From: an uncultured Pelagibacteraceae bacterium
GTDB lineage: Bacteria; Pseudomonadota; Alphaproteobacteria; Pelagibacterales; Pelagibacteraceae
Direction: 5' to 3'
DNA: 32,170 bases
Assembly: GCA_902554765.1 (NCBI GenBank)
Contig: CACDPY010000008.1
Coordinates: 1 to 32,170 of the forward strand
The notes beneath the pieces were generated by a model. The model saw nothing but the letters and a program-made list of their open reading frames with translations, did not search any database and was not told the origin of the DNA. Of the stretch, positions 17,439 through 24,959 are shown one piece after another. Each line of letters begins with the position of its first letter. Position 1 is the first letter of the stretch. The position numbers and the translations under genes were made by a program.

Positions 17439-18703
17439 AGAACATCGAAATCAGGAATAAATTTTTAATATTTGTAATTTTTAATATTTTTTATGCAATT
17501 TTTTATCTATATTTTAAACACGAAGTAGGAAACGACACATCTATTTCTGAGTGGCTAATAAATTACCAAGGTGGTTTCACAAGAAGAGGACTTGGTGGAG
17601 AAATTAATATTTTGTGGACAAATATATTTTCTATATCACTTAGAGATGCAATTTTTTTTTCTCAAGCAACAATTCACACTCTTTATTTGATATTATTATT
17701 TTTCTATTTAAAAGATTTTAAGCTTAACATATATCAATTCTTTGCACTTTTTGCTCCAATTTTCATTCTTTATCCAATAGCTGAATTAGAAGCTTTGGGA
17801 AGAAAGGAATTACTTATTTTCCTTTTTTTTATTTGCACTTTGTTTTTTGCAGACAAAAATTTTAATTTGAAAATTATAAATTTGTTCATTTTTATTTTTT
17901 TCCCATTAGTATGCTTGATCTGGGAAGAAATAATTCTTTTTGCACCATATTTTGCGGTTATTCTTATTCAAAAAAATAAATTAGTAACTTTTAGAGAAAC
18001 TTTTATAAAACTATTAATAATTTTTTTGCCAACTATTATAGTCATTTCTATTATATTTGCGTTTCCATTAAGCAAAGATGGACATTCCTTGATGTGTAGT
18101 TTTTTACAACTTGAGTATAATGAAAGGTGCTACATGTCTGCCGAGTTACTAGTGAAGAATACAATTTATTTTGATACTTTTTTTATTCATGAGAGAGCAA
18201 GTTTTTTTCCTCATTACTTTAGATATTTAATGATATTTTTTGTAGGGTTTATGCCATTACATCTATCAATATTTAAAAATGAATTTAATGAAAAAGACAA
18301 TTTTGTAACAAAAAATTTTAAACCCACTCAATTGTATTTAATCTTATATCTTCCCATTTTGTTATTATTTGCTTTTGGACATGATTGGGGAAGATGGATA
18401 CATATAACTTATTCTTTTTCAATTTTGTTATATTTTTATTTTCTTAAAAATTCTTTAATATCAAACAATTTCTATAACTATATTTTCGTTAATTGGATTT
18501 TTAAGAAAAAAAGTGTCTTAATTCTTACATTTTTTATTTTCTCTTTTTTTTGGAATCCCAAAACTCTCTTAACCGGTGATATAGCAACCAATTCTTTATA
18601 TAAAATAATATATAATTCATCAAAAATTATCTTTAATTTTAACGGATTAAGAATTTTTCAGGATAATCCAATAATAAAATTTCACAAAAATTTTATTGAA
18701 TAA
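17435..18703 (+). CDS. polytopic membrane protein of unknown function, 422 residues
   Basis: About ten hydrophobic segments spread over the whole length, with aromatic-rich Phe/Ile/Leu composition. The first loop holds a striking polar motif, YQGGFTRRGLGGE (about 45-57), and a later loop has FGHDWGRW (about 310-317). Polar acidic/Arg/His motifs in the loops of a 10-span protein recall GT-C-type glycosyltransferases or polysaccharide enzymes, but I cannot assign a family. It is translationally coupled to the VTT gene. A hairpin overlapping its stop codon probably ends transcription. Confidence 0.75.
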   Translation: MKNIEIRNKFLIFVIFNIFYAIFYLYFKHEVGNDTSISEWLINYQGGFTRRGLGGEINILWTNIFSISLRDAIFFSQATIHTLYLILLFFYLKDFKLNIYQFFALFAPIFILYPIAELEALGRKELLIFLFFICTLFFADKNFNLKIINLFIFIFFPLVCLIWEEIILFAPYFAVILIQKNKLVTFRETFIKLLIIFLPTIIVISIIFAFPLSKDGHSLMCSFLQLEYNERCYMSAELLVKNTIYFDTFFIHERASFFPHYFRYLMIFFVGFMPLHLSIFKNEFNEKDNFVTKNFKPTQLYLILYLPILLLFAFGHDWGRWIHITYSFSILLYFYFLKNSLISNNFYNYIFVNWIFKKKSVLILTFFIFSFFWNPKTLLTGDIATNSLYKIIYNSSKIIFNFNGLRIFQDNPIIKFHKNFIE

Positions 18704-18714
18704 AATTATTCAAT
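18695..18714. terminator. AT-rich hairpin at gene end, possibly bidirectional
   Basis: ATTGAATA (18695-18702) pairs with TATTCAAT (18707-18714) around the loop AAAT, followed by TTT. The stem contains the stop codon of the 422-residue membrane protein. It lies between this plus-strand gene and the 3' end of the minus-strand tRNA-Thr, so it could serve either. The stem is almost all A/T, so the call is moderate. Confidence 0.4.
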
Positions 18715-18718
18715 TTTA

Positions 18719-18792
18719 TGGTGCCCCTATCAAGAATCGAACTTGAAATTTATCCTTACCATGGACACGTTATGCCATTTAACTATAGGGGC
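18719..18792 (-). tRNA. tRNA-Thr (anticodon GGU)
   Basis: On the minus strand a full cloverleaf folds: acceptor GCCCCTA / TAGGGGC (7 bp, perfect), D stem GTTA/TAAC, anticodon stem TGTCC/GGATA around loop ATGGTAA, and T stem TCAAG/CTTGA with loop TTCGATT. The anticodon is GGT, reading ACC/ACU threonine codons. Discriminator A and the CCA end are encoded. Confidence 0.93.
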
Positions 18793-18891
18793 AATTTGGT
18801 GAATGTATTTTACTTGATATTAAAGCATTTTTTTCAAATTATTGCCTTAATTTTTTTGTAAATATGATTTATATCTATTTTAGGAAATTTT

Positions 18892-19092
18892 ATGGGCATT
18901 CATTACGATTATAAATCTACAAAAAGCGCTAAGTTAATGGAGAAGCAAGCTAAGAGAGAGAAAAAACTTGCTGAAAAAAAGGCTAAAAGATTAGCTAAAG
19001 AAGGGCCAAAAGATGAATTGGCAAAAGAAAAAACCTTAGATGCCTCTAAACCAATTACATTAGACTTTCTCACTAATCCTAATAAAGAATGA
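18892..19092 (+). CDS. small basic Lys/Ala-rich protein, 66 residues
   Basis: Starts at ATG 18892 behind a good AGGA ribosome site (TTTTAGGAAATTTT). Residues 12-45 form a highly charged Lys/Glu/Ala helix (LMEKQAKREKKLAEKKAKRL), probably a single alpha-helix or coiled coil, followed by a tail ending ITLDFLTNPNKE. No domain was recognised. The stop codon overlaps the ATG of the next small frame (ATGA). It heads the dcd-murA-hisD-infA run, so it may be a small nucleic-acid- or ribosome-associated protein, but this is only suggested by charge. Confidence 0.65.
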   Translation: MGIHYDYKSTKSAKLMEKQAKREKKLAEKKAKRLAKEGPKDELAKEKTLDASKPITLDFLTNPNKE

Positions 19093-19199
19093 TCACCAAA
19101 GATAAAAATGAGCGTTTAAGTTTAGCGCTTAGGAAAAACTTAAAAAAAAGAAAAATATTCAAAAAAAAAAATAAAAAAAAAAATGATATTAAACGATAA
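19089..19199 (+). CDS. very small basic protein, 36 residues
   Basis: ATG at 19089 overlaps the previous stop (ATGA); the frame runs 36 codons to TAA 19197-19199 and overlaps the dcd start by 17 bases. The peptide begins MITKDKNERLSLALRKNLKK and continues with a Lys/Asn-rich tail encoded by two A11 tracts. The RLxxALRxNLxxRK pattern resembles short basic proteins I recall from other alphaproteobacteria, which argues that it is real. Function is unknown. See the finding on slippage into dcd. Confidence 0.5.
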   Translation: MITKDKNERLSLALRKNLKKRKIFKKKNKKKNDIKR

Positions 19200-19734
19200 G
19201 CAAATAAAGAAATTAGCTGAAGAAAAAGAAATGATCACTCCATTTGTAAACGAAAGTGTAGCTAAAGGTATTAGTCATGGACTTAATTCCTTTGGATATG
19301 ATTTAAGATGTGGTTCCGAATTTAAAATATTTACAAATATAAAAGGTGCTACTGCTGATCCAAAAAACTTTAGCGAAGATAATTTTATTACAGTAAATGG
19401 AGAAGACTCAATTTTAATTCCTCCCAATTCTTTTGCTTTAGCAAGTAGTTTAGAATACTTTAGGATGCCTAGAAATGTTACGGGTCTAGTAACAGCTAAA
19501 TCTTCATATGCTAGGTGTGGTTTGGGAACACCACCAACTGTCTTGGAGGCTGGTTGGAGTGGCAATCTTGTCTTAGAATTTTCAAATCATACAAGTAATC
19601 AAATAAGACTATATGCAAATAGTGGAGCTGCGCAAATTCTATTTTTTCAAGGGGAGCAACCAGATGTTTCTTATGCAGACAGAAATGGAAAGTATCAAGG
19701 TCAAACAGGTATTACTTTAGCAAAATTTAAATAA
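19183..19734 (+). CDS. dcd: dCTP deaminase
   Basis: Deaminates dCTP to dUTP, feeding dTMP synthesis. 183 residues, usual length. Visible family features are MILNDKQIKKL at the N terminus, the nucleotide-binding TAKSSYARCGL (104-114), EAGWSGNLVLEFSN (122-135) with the catalytic Glu at about 132, and a C-terminal YQGQTGIT. The ATG sits directly after a run of 11 A residues with no Shine-Dalgarno, so translation may rely on coupling to the overlapping upstream small frame or on the A-rich leader. murA follows after three bases. Confidence 0.95.
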   Translation: MILNDKQIKKLAEEKEMITPFVNESVAKGISHGLNSFGYDLRCGSEFKIFTNIKGATADPKNFSEDNFITVNGEDSILIPPNSFALASSLEYFRMPRNVTGLVTAKSSYARCGLGTPPTVLEAGWSGNLVLEFSNHTSNQIRLYANSGAAQILFFQGEQPDVSYADRNGKYQGQTGITLAKFK

Positions 19735-19737
19735 TCT

Positions 19738-20997
19738 ATGGATAAATTTTTGATTGAAGGTCCTTGTAAAATCAAGGGTAAGGTTTCAGTGGAACCTTCT
19801 AAGAATTCATCACTTCCAATATTAGCTGCAACTTTATTGTTTGATCAACCAGTGGTTATTAAAAATTTACCAAGAGTTAAAGACATAAATACTATGATTT
19901 CTTTATTACAATCACTCGGTTCAAAAATAATTTTTTCGAAAAATAAGAGGAGCGTAAGAATTGTTAATAAAAAAAAAATGAAAACCTTCGCCAATTATTC
20001 AATTGTAAAAAAAATGAGAGGGTCCTTTTTAGTTTTAGGACCCTTAATTGCCAAGCATTATAACTCTAAATGTTCATTGCCAGGAGGGTGTAATCTAGGT
20101 GCAAGACCTGTAAACTTTCATTTACAAGCATTAAAGAAACTAGGAATGAACTATAATTTAAAAGATGGATATATTTTAGCAAAATCAAAAGGAAGACTTA
20201 AAGGCACTACAATAAATTTTCCTAAAATAAGTGTAGGAGCAACTGAAAATACAATTATTGCAGCTAGCTTGGCAAAAGGAAAAACGACTTTAAAAAATTG
20301 TGCAATAGAACCAGAAATAAAAGATCTAACAAATTTTCTAAACTCAGCTGGCGCAAAGATAAAGTGGTCTGGTAGAACTTGTAATATAATTGGTGTAAAT
20401 TCTTTAAATAGAACAGAATATTCTGTTATGGCTGATAGAATAATGGCGGGCACCTTTTGTATAGCTGCTTGTATTAATAAAGGGAGTCTAGAAATCCAAA
20501 ATGTAAACCCTAAAATAATTGATACAGAGCTCAACTTATTAAAAAAAATTGGAGCTAACATAAAAACTACAGATGATAAAATATTTATTCAAGGACCCAA
20601 GAAAATTAAGAGTATTAAAAATATTAAGACCAAAGAATTTCCAGGAGTAGCAACTGATTTACAAAGTCAATTAATGGTACTTTTGTGTAAGGCTCATGGA
20701 AAAAGCAGTATAACCGAAAATATTTTTGAAAATAGATTTATGCATGTTGCAGAATTAAGAAGACTTGGTGCAAAAATAACTATTAAAAATAATAAAGCAA
20801 TTATAGAAGGAAATACTGTGTTTAAAGCCTGTCCACTTATGAGCTCTGATCTTCGCGCATCTATAGCTCTTGTACTAGCTGCTATGACGGCTGAGGGAAT
20901 TAGTCAAGTCGATCGTATATATCATTTAGATCGAGGAGCTGAAAATTTTGAAAATAAATTAAAAAAAATTGGTGTTAAAATCAAAAGAGTGAAGTAA
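19738..20997 (+). CDS. murA: UDP-N-acetylglucosamine 1-carboxyvinyltransferase
   Basis: First committed step of peptidoglycan synthesis: transfers enolpyruvate from PEP to UDP-GlcNAc. 419 residues, full length. The catalytic loop PGGCNLGARPVNFHL has the active Cys at 118, the type sensitive to fosfomycin. The N-terminal substrate motif reads EPSKNSSLP (19-27), a variant of the usual GAKNAALP that keeps Lys-Asn. Later blocks GATENTIIAA and FPGVATDLQSQ are typical. It overlaps the DUF2948 gene by one base (TAATG). Confidence 0.96.
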   Translation: MDKFLIEGPCKIKGKVSVEPSKNSSLPILAATLLFDQPVVIKNLPRVKDINTMISLLQSLGSKIIFSKNKRSVRIVNKKKMKTFANYSIVKKMRGSFLVLGPLIAKHYNSKCSLPGGCNLGARPVNFHLQALKKLGMNYNLKDGYILAKSKGRLKGTTINFPKISVGATENTIIAASLAKGKTTLKNCAIEPEIKDLTNFLNSAGAKIKWSGRTCNIIGVNSLNRTEYSVMADRIMAGTFCIAACINKGSLEIQNVNPKIIDTELNLLKKIGANIKTTDDKIFIQGPKKIKSIKNIKTKEFPGVATDLQSQLMVLLCKAHGKSSITENIFENRFMHVAELRRLGAKITIKNNKAIIEGNTVFKACPLMSSDLRASIALVLAAMTAEGISQVDRIYHLDRGAENFENKLKKIGVKIKRVK

Positions 20998-21392
20998 TGA
21001 GTAAGTACTTAGCCAAAATAATTGCAAGTGATCAAGAGGGGCTGCAAATGATCTCAGCTTGTAGTGCAGGAGCCAAAGTTAAAATTGCAGGCATCAAATA
21101 TTTGGCATCTAATAAAGTTTTTTTAATGTCAATTGAAAGAACTAAAATTGAAACCAACCAAGAGAATAAAAATATCAACAGTATCTGTAGATTTGACTTT
21201 ATTGAAAAAGTACGTTCCAAAAATATAGATCAATCTAACCAAGAAATGATTTTAGAATTGATAGGAATCGATTATTTAAAAAATAATGATGATTATGAAA
21301 TAAATCTTATCTTTAATAACAATGCCTACATTGCTTTGACATCAGAAACAATTGAAGTAAGACTAGAGGATCAAAACGAAATTAATGAATAA
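20997..21392 (+). CDS. DUF2948 family protein
   Basis: 131 residues, cytoplasmic. The layout (KIIASDQEGLQMISACSAGAKVKIAGIKYL, then FDFIEKVRSKNID and a C-terminal YIALTSETIEVRLED) fits the alphaproteobacterial DUF2948 family, which is found between murA and hisD in many members of the class; the position here is the same. Function is unknown. It is coupled on both sides by one-base TAATG overlaps (murA upstream, hisD downstream). Confidence 0.75.
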   Translation: MSKYLAKIIASDQEGLQMISACSAGAKVKIAGIKYLASNKVFLMSIERTKIETNQENKNINSICRFDFIEKVRSKNIDQSNQEMILELIGIDYLKNNDDYEINLIFNNNAYIALTSETIEVRLEDQNEINE

Positions 21393-22675
21393 TGAAAATA
21401 TTAAACAATAACAATAAAAATTTTGATAAAAATTTGGATAGTTTGCTTTTACAAAGAAAGAAAAAAATACAATCAAATTCAGTTTCAGTTTCAAACATTA
21501 TTAAAGATGTCAAAAAAAATGGAGACAAAGCTTTATTAAAATATGAAAAGAAATTTAACCAAAATACTATAATTGTTCCCTCTCAAAAACAGATTTCTAA
21601 TTTAATAAAATCACTGGATAAAAAAGTGAAGCAAGCAATTGATATTGCTTACAATAGAATTTACAAATTTCACTCACTTCAAAAATTTAAGAATATCTCT
21701 TACATCGATAAATATAAAAATAAACTTGAGTATAAATATACGCCTTTAGAGTCTGTTGCAATTTATGTGCCAGGTTCAACAGCTTCATATCCTTCAAGTG
21801 TATTAATGAATGCAATTCCAGCGATTGTTGCAGGAGTTAAAAGAATTGTTATGATTAATCCTGGATTTAAAGGAAAACAAAATCCAGCAGTATTATACGC
21901 AGCGTATAAATGTAAAATTAAAGAAATCTATTCAATAGGTGGGCCTTCAGCAATTGCAGCTGTAGCTTATGGAACAAAGAAAATAAATAAAGTTAATAAA
22001 ATAGTAGGACCTGGTAACATTTACGTAGCTGCTGCAAAAAAAGAAGTTTTTGGTGATGTTGGAATTGAAGGAATGACTGCAGGTCCATCTGAAGTCACAA
22101 TTGTTTGTGATAAATTTTCAAATCCAGAATGGGTTGCAAGTGATTTAATCGGACAAGCAGAACATGATCATCTTGCACAATGTATTTTAATTTCAAAAAA
22201 TAAATCTTTAATAGGTAAAGTTCAAAATGAAATTGTTAAACAATTAAAGGAAATCCCAAGATCTTCTATTGCAAGACAAAGCTTATCAAATAACGGAATT
22301 TTAATATACATTAGCTCTGATAAGAAAATAATTGATGTTGTAAATAAAATAGCGCCTGAACATTTAGAGTTAAATGTTAAAAATTATAATTCATTTGTTA
22401 CAAAAATTAAAAGTTCTGGATCTGTTTGTTTAGGAAAATATGCTGTTATGGCAATGACAGACTACAATGTTGGCTCTAACCACATATTACCAACCAATGG
22501 TTCTGCAAAATATTCAAGCGGTGTAAGTGTTAATGAATTTTATAAACGGATTTCCTACGTAAACTTATCTAAAAAGGGTATTGAAAGTCTTGGTCCATCA
22601 GTTATAACACTTGCAAATTATGAAGGGTTGGCTGGACACGCTCAATCTGTAAAAAAAAGAATTAGGAGAAAATAA
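21392..22675 (+). CDS. hisD: histidinol dehydrogenase
   Basis: Catalyses the last two oxidations of histidine synthesis (L-histidinol to L-histidine, NAD-dependent, zinc enzyme). 427 residues. Signature blocks: [58 protein letters not shown] with catalytic/metal His, IAPEHLEL, and [15 protein letters not shown] near the C terminus. The coupling to murA-DUF2948 is the common alphaproteobacterial order; infA follows after only two bases, without the UPF0262 and phosphatase genes that often intervene. Confidence 0.96.
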   Translation: MKILNNNNKNFDKNLDSLLLQRKKKIQSNSVSVSNIIKDVKKNGDKALLKYEKKFNQNTIIVPSQKQISNLIKSLDKKVKQAIDIAYNRIYKFHSLQKFKNISYIDKYKNKLEYKYTPLESVAIYVPGSTASYPSSVLMNAIPAIVAGVKRIVMINPGFKGKQNPAVLYAAYKCKIKEIYSIGGPSAIAAVAYGTKKINKVNKIVGPGNIYVAAAKKEVFGDVGIEGMTAGPSEVTIVCDKFSNPEWVASDLIGQAEHDHLAQCILISKNKSLIGKVQNEIVKQLKEIPRSSIARQSLSNNGILIYISSDKKIIDVVNKIAPEHLELNVKNYNSFVTKIKSSGSVCLGKYAVMAMTDYNVGSNHILPTNGSAKYSSGVSVNEFYKRISYVNLSKKGIESLGPSVITLANYEGLAGHAQSVKKRIRRK

Positions 22676-22677
22676 AT

Positions 22678-22893
22678 TTGTCAAAGCAAGACTTACTTGA
22701 ATTTAAAGGTAAAGTTACCGATTTATTACCAAATGCCATGTTTAGAGTTCAATTGGAGAATGGTCATATCGTTACAGCACACACAGCAGGTAAGTTAAGA
22801 AAGAATAGAATTAGAGTATTGCAAGGTGATAATGTAACAGTTGAAATGACTCCTTATGACCTTACAAAAGGCAGAATAATCTTTAGAGGTTAA
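22678..22893 (+). CDS. infA: translation initiation factor IF-1
   Basis: 71 residues forming one S1/OB fold, with typical [41 protein letters not shown] and [15 protein letters not shown]-1 binds the ribosomal A site during initiation. The start is TTG at 22678, fixed by the family N terminus (SKQD) and an AGGAGA ribosome site about ten bases upstream inside the end of hisD. Its stop lies five bases before tRNA-Phe, so the tRNA is probably cut from the same transcript. Confidence 0.95.
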   Translation: MSKQDLLEFKGKVTDLLPNAMFRVQLENGHIVTAHTAGKLRKNRIRVLQGDNVTVEMTPYDLTKGRIIFRG

Positions 22894-22898
22894 ATTTT

Positions 22899-22973
22899 GC
22901 CTCGGTAGCTCAGGAGTAGAGCAGAGCCCTGAAAAGGCTTGTGTCGGAGGTGCGAATCCTTCCCGAGGCACCA
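22899..22973 (+). tRNA. tRNA-Phe (anticodon GAA)
   Basis: Cloverleaf: acceptor GCCTCGG / CCGAGGC, D stem GCTC/GAGC, anticodon stem GAGCC/GGCTT with loop CTGAAAA (anticodon GAA), variable GTGTC, T stem GGAGG/CCTTC with loop TGCGAAT, discriminator A and encoded CCA. It begins five bases after infA ends. Confidence 0.95.
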
Positions 22974-23048
22974 CCAAAACATCTTGAAATTCACTAAAAA
23001 GAAATTAACTTCTAATAATAATAAATAACAAAAGGACTAAGAAATAAG

Positions 23049-23261
23049 ATGAGCACGTTAAAAGGAACAGTTAAGTGGTTTAATGGGAAAAAAGGATTTG
23101 GCTTCATCGAGAGAGAAGACAAAGAAAAAGATGCATTTGTTCATGCAAGTGCTGTTAAGGCTGCAGGTATGAGGTATCTTAACGAAGGTGATAAACTTGA
23201 GTTTACACTGGAGGATGGCCCAAAAGGTCCATCGGCAGTAAATCTTAAAAAATTAGATTAG
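23049..23261 (+). CDS. cold-shock-domain protein
   Basis: 70 residues, a single cold-shock domain that binds single-stranded RNA/DNA and can act as an RNA chaperone. The N-terminal GTVKWFNGKKGFGFIE contains RNP1 (KGFGFI), and KDAFVHASAV is RNP2; the end is DGPKGPSAVNLKKLD. An AAAGGA ribosome site lies 12 bases before the ATG. The gap from tRNA-Phe is 75 bases, with a possible -35 TTGAAA at 22984-22989, but no convincing -10, so own promoter versus read-through from infA is undecided. A strong hairpin terminator follows. Confidence 0.95.
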   Translation: MSTLKGTVKWFNGKKGFGFIEREDKEKDAFVHASAVKAAGMRYLNEGDKLEFTLEDGPKGPSAVNLKKLD

Positions 23262-23274
23262 TATTTAAATTTTT

Positions 23275-23312
23275 AAAGGACGTTTTTTTGGTATATTTAA
23301 GAGACGTCCTTT
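23275..23312 (+). terminator. hairpin terminator after cold-shock gene
   Basis: AAAGGACGT (23275-23283) pairs perfectly with ACGTCCTTT (23304-23312) around a 20-base loop, followed by TTCTTTT. It starts 14 bases after the cold-shock stop codon and is the strongest terminator-like structure seen in the window. Confidence 0.65.
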
Positions 23313-23484
23313 TCTTTTAAGGGTTGAATAATTCTATTTTTTGTCTAAAAGACTGACTATGATTATAAATATGACATTTAGAGAGACTTCTAGAAGCGCT
23401 CACAGATTCTTTTTCCATAGCCTGTAGGCTATTTATTTATAATATAATTTTAATCCACATAAAAATAATATAAAATTAAGGAAT
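23313..23484 (+). promoter_or_regulatory. intergenic leader region before tRNA-His/hisS, with dyads and an AT-rich promoter zone
   Basis: A 172-base stretch without a recognised gene. It holds a 10-base palindrome CTTCTAGAAG (23387-23396), a hairpin ATAGCC/GGCTAT (23417-23422 with 23427-23432, loop TGTA), and an AT-rich zone with -10-like TATAAA at 23469-23474 that would start transcription a few bases before tRNA-His. A 22-codon frame (23359-23427) ends in the hairpin loop. No -35 box is clear, and a role for any of these is unproven. Confidence 0.3.
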
Positions 23485-23559
23485 GCCTGGGTGGTGTAAC
23501 GGTTAGCACGAAAGTTTGTGGAACTTTAAGTTTGAGTTCGATTCTCAGCCCGGGTACCA
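23485..23559 (+). tRNA. tRNA-His (anticodon GUG), lacking encoded G-1
   Basis: Cloverleaf: acceptor GCCTGGG / CCCGGGT (ending in a G1-U72 pair), D stem GTGT/GCAC, anticodon stem AAAGT/ACTTT with loop TTGTGGA (anticodon GTG), T stem TTGAG/CTCAG with loop TTCGATT, CCA encoded. The base before G1 is T and the discriminator is A, not the usual G-1 and C73. This matches the unusual tRNA-His reported for a large alphaproteobacterial clade. hisS starts five bases after the CCA end. Confidence 0.94.
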
Positions 23560-23564
23560 AAAAA

Positions 23565-24959
23565 ATGAACAAAGAAAATAAATTAGTTCCTGGATTACCT
23601 TCAGGATTTGAAGATCGTTGGGGAAAAAAAGTTCTTCTTAAAAAAAAGCTTTTAAAAGCTATTGAGAATAATTTTATTAAATTTGGAGCAGAAGCTCTCG
23701 AAACTCCTTCGTTTGAAATTAGTGAAAATATTGGATCTTTTCTAGCAGAAGACGAGGCTAATCCAATGTCTGATGTATTCTCACTCCAAGATGGAGACAA
23801 AAGTATCACTCTTCGGTATGATCTTTCAAGCCCACTTGCAAGATTTTATGCTCAGAACAATCAAGAACTTCCATCAATTTTTAAGCGCTATCAAATTCAG
23901 AATGTTTTTAGAAACGAGAAAGCAGGAAATGGTAGGTACAGAGAGTTTCTTCAAGCAGATTTTGATATTGTTGGAAACGTTAATCCTGCTCAAGCTAATG
24001 CGGAGCTTTGTAATTTAATATTTAGCACTCTTTCAGATTGTGGGTTAAAAAATAATCAATTTACAATTAATGTAAACAATAGAAAAATAGTTCAAGGCCT
24101 AATAAATGATCTAAAGATATCTGAGGAAAAACAGATAAAAGTTATCAGAGCAATAGACAAACTTGATAAACCAGGATTTGGTTTAAAAGGAGTTGAAGAT
24201 TTACTTAAAAAGGAAAGAAAAGATCAAAGTGGAGCTGTAACCAAAGGAGCTGATTTAAGTGATGAACAAGCATCACAAATATTAAATTTTTTAAAAGTAA
24301 AAGATCTTAAGGAATTAAAAAAAAATTTAAAAAACCCACTATCTCAAGAGGGAATAAAAGAATTAGAGGATATATTTGAAGTACTTGGATATGGATCTAA
24401 TTTAAATCAAGTTAAGACAAATTTTACAATTGTGAGGGGATTATCTTATTATTCTGATTTTATTGTAGAAACTAACTTAAATTTTAAAGTCACAAATAAC
24501 AAAGGGAAAGAAATTGATATTGGCAGTATTTGCTCAGGAGGAGCTTACGCCAAACTTATTTCAAGATTTAGGGGAGTTGATGTTCCTGGAACAGGAATTA
24601 GTTTTGGCGTTGATCGATTACTATTTGCATTAATACAACTAGATCAAATCAAAATAGAGAATCAAAAACCTATACTAGTGTGTGTAATGGATCAAAAATA
24701 TTTGAAAAATTATTATGAGATTGTCGATCTATTAAGAAAAAATGATATTAACGCTGAAATATTTTTAAACACAAAAAAAAATCTTGGAAAACAGCTTGAA
24801 CTAGCAAACAAACGTGATTTGTCAGTTGCGATCATTTGTGGAGAAAATGAGTTCAAAGATAATACTGTAACAATTAAAAATCTTAAGGGTGTTAAGGGTG
24901 AAAACAGCCAAACAATTCCAAAATCGAACTTGATAAATGAAATCAAAAAACTTATCTGA
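23565..24959 (+). CDS. hisS: histidyl-tRNA synthetase
   Basis: 464 residues from ATG 23565; a longer open frame runs back into tRNA-His and is rejected as a start. Class II features: LRYDLSSPLARF (83-94), motif 2 at about 109-137 with VFRNEKAGNGRYREFLQADFD, a His-binding block RGLSYYSDFIVE (usually RGLDYYT), SGGAYAKL, and motif 3 GTGISFGVDRL, then the anticodon-binding domain. The motif 2 loop EKAGNGRYREFLQ differs from the usual bacterial form (DRPQAGRYRQFHQ) and resembles the alphaproteobacterial type that charges tRNA-His without G-1. It overlaps hisZ by 23 bases. There is no room for a ribosome site outside the tRNA. Confidence 0.95.
   Translation: MNKENKLVPGLPSGFEDRWGKKVLLKKKLLKAIENNFIKFGAEALETPSFEISENIGSFLAEDEANPMSDVFSLQDGDKSITLRYDLSSPLARFYAQNNQELPSIFKRYQIQNVFRNEKAGNGRYREFLQADFDIVGNVNPAQANAELCNLIFSTLSDCGLKNNQFTINVNNRKIVQGLINDLKISEEKQIKVIRAIDKLDKPGFGLKGVEDLLKKERKDQSGAVTKGADLSDEQASQILNFLKVKDLKELKKNLKNPLSQEGIKELEDIFEVLGYGSNLNQVKTNFTIVRGLSYYSDFIVETNLNFKVTNNKGKEIDIGSICSGGAYAKLISRFRGVDVPGTGISFGVDRLLFALIQLDQIKIENQKPILVCVMDQKYLKNYYEIVDLLRKNDINAEIFLNTKKNLGKQLELANKRDLSVAIICGENEFKDNTVTIKNLKGVKGENSQTIPKSNLINEIKKLI

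Noticed and set aside
22795..22977. Minus-strand frame across infA end and tRNA-Phe
   Set aside because: Covers a well-folded tRNA gene and IF-1 on the other strand; tRNA complements commonly give spurious frames.
23532..23564. Upstream start for hisS
   Set aside because: It would lie inside tRNA-His. The ATG at 23565 gives the normal HisRS N terminus.
23450..23809. Minus-strand frame of 119 codons
   Set aside because: Antisense to tRNA-His and the start of hisS, with no family resemblance.
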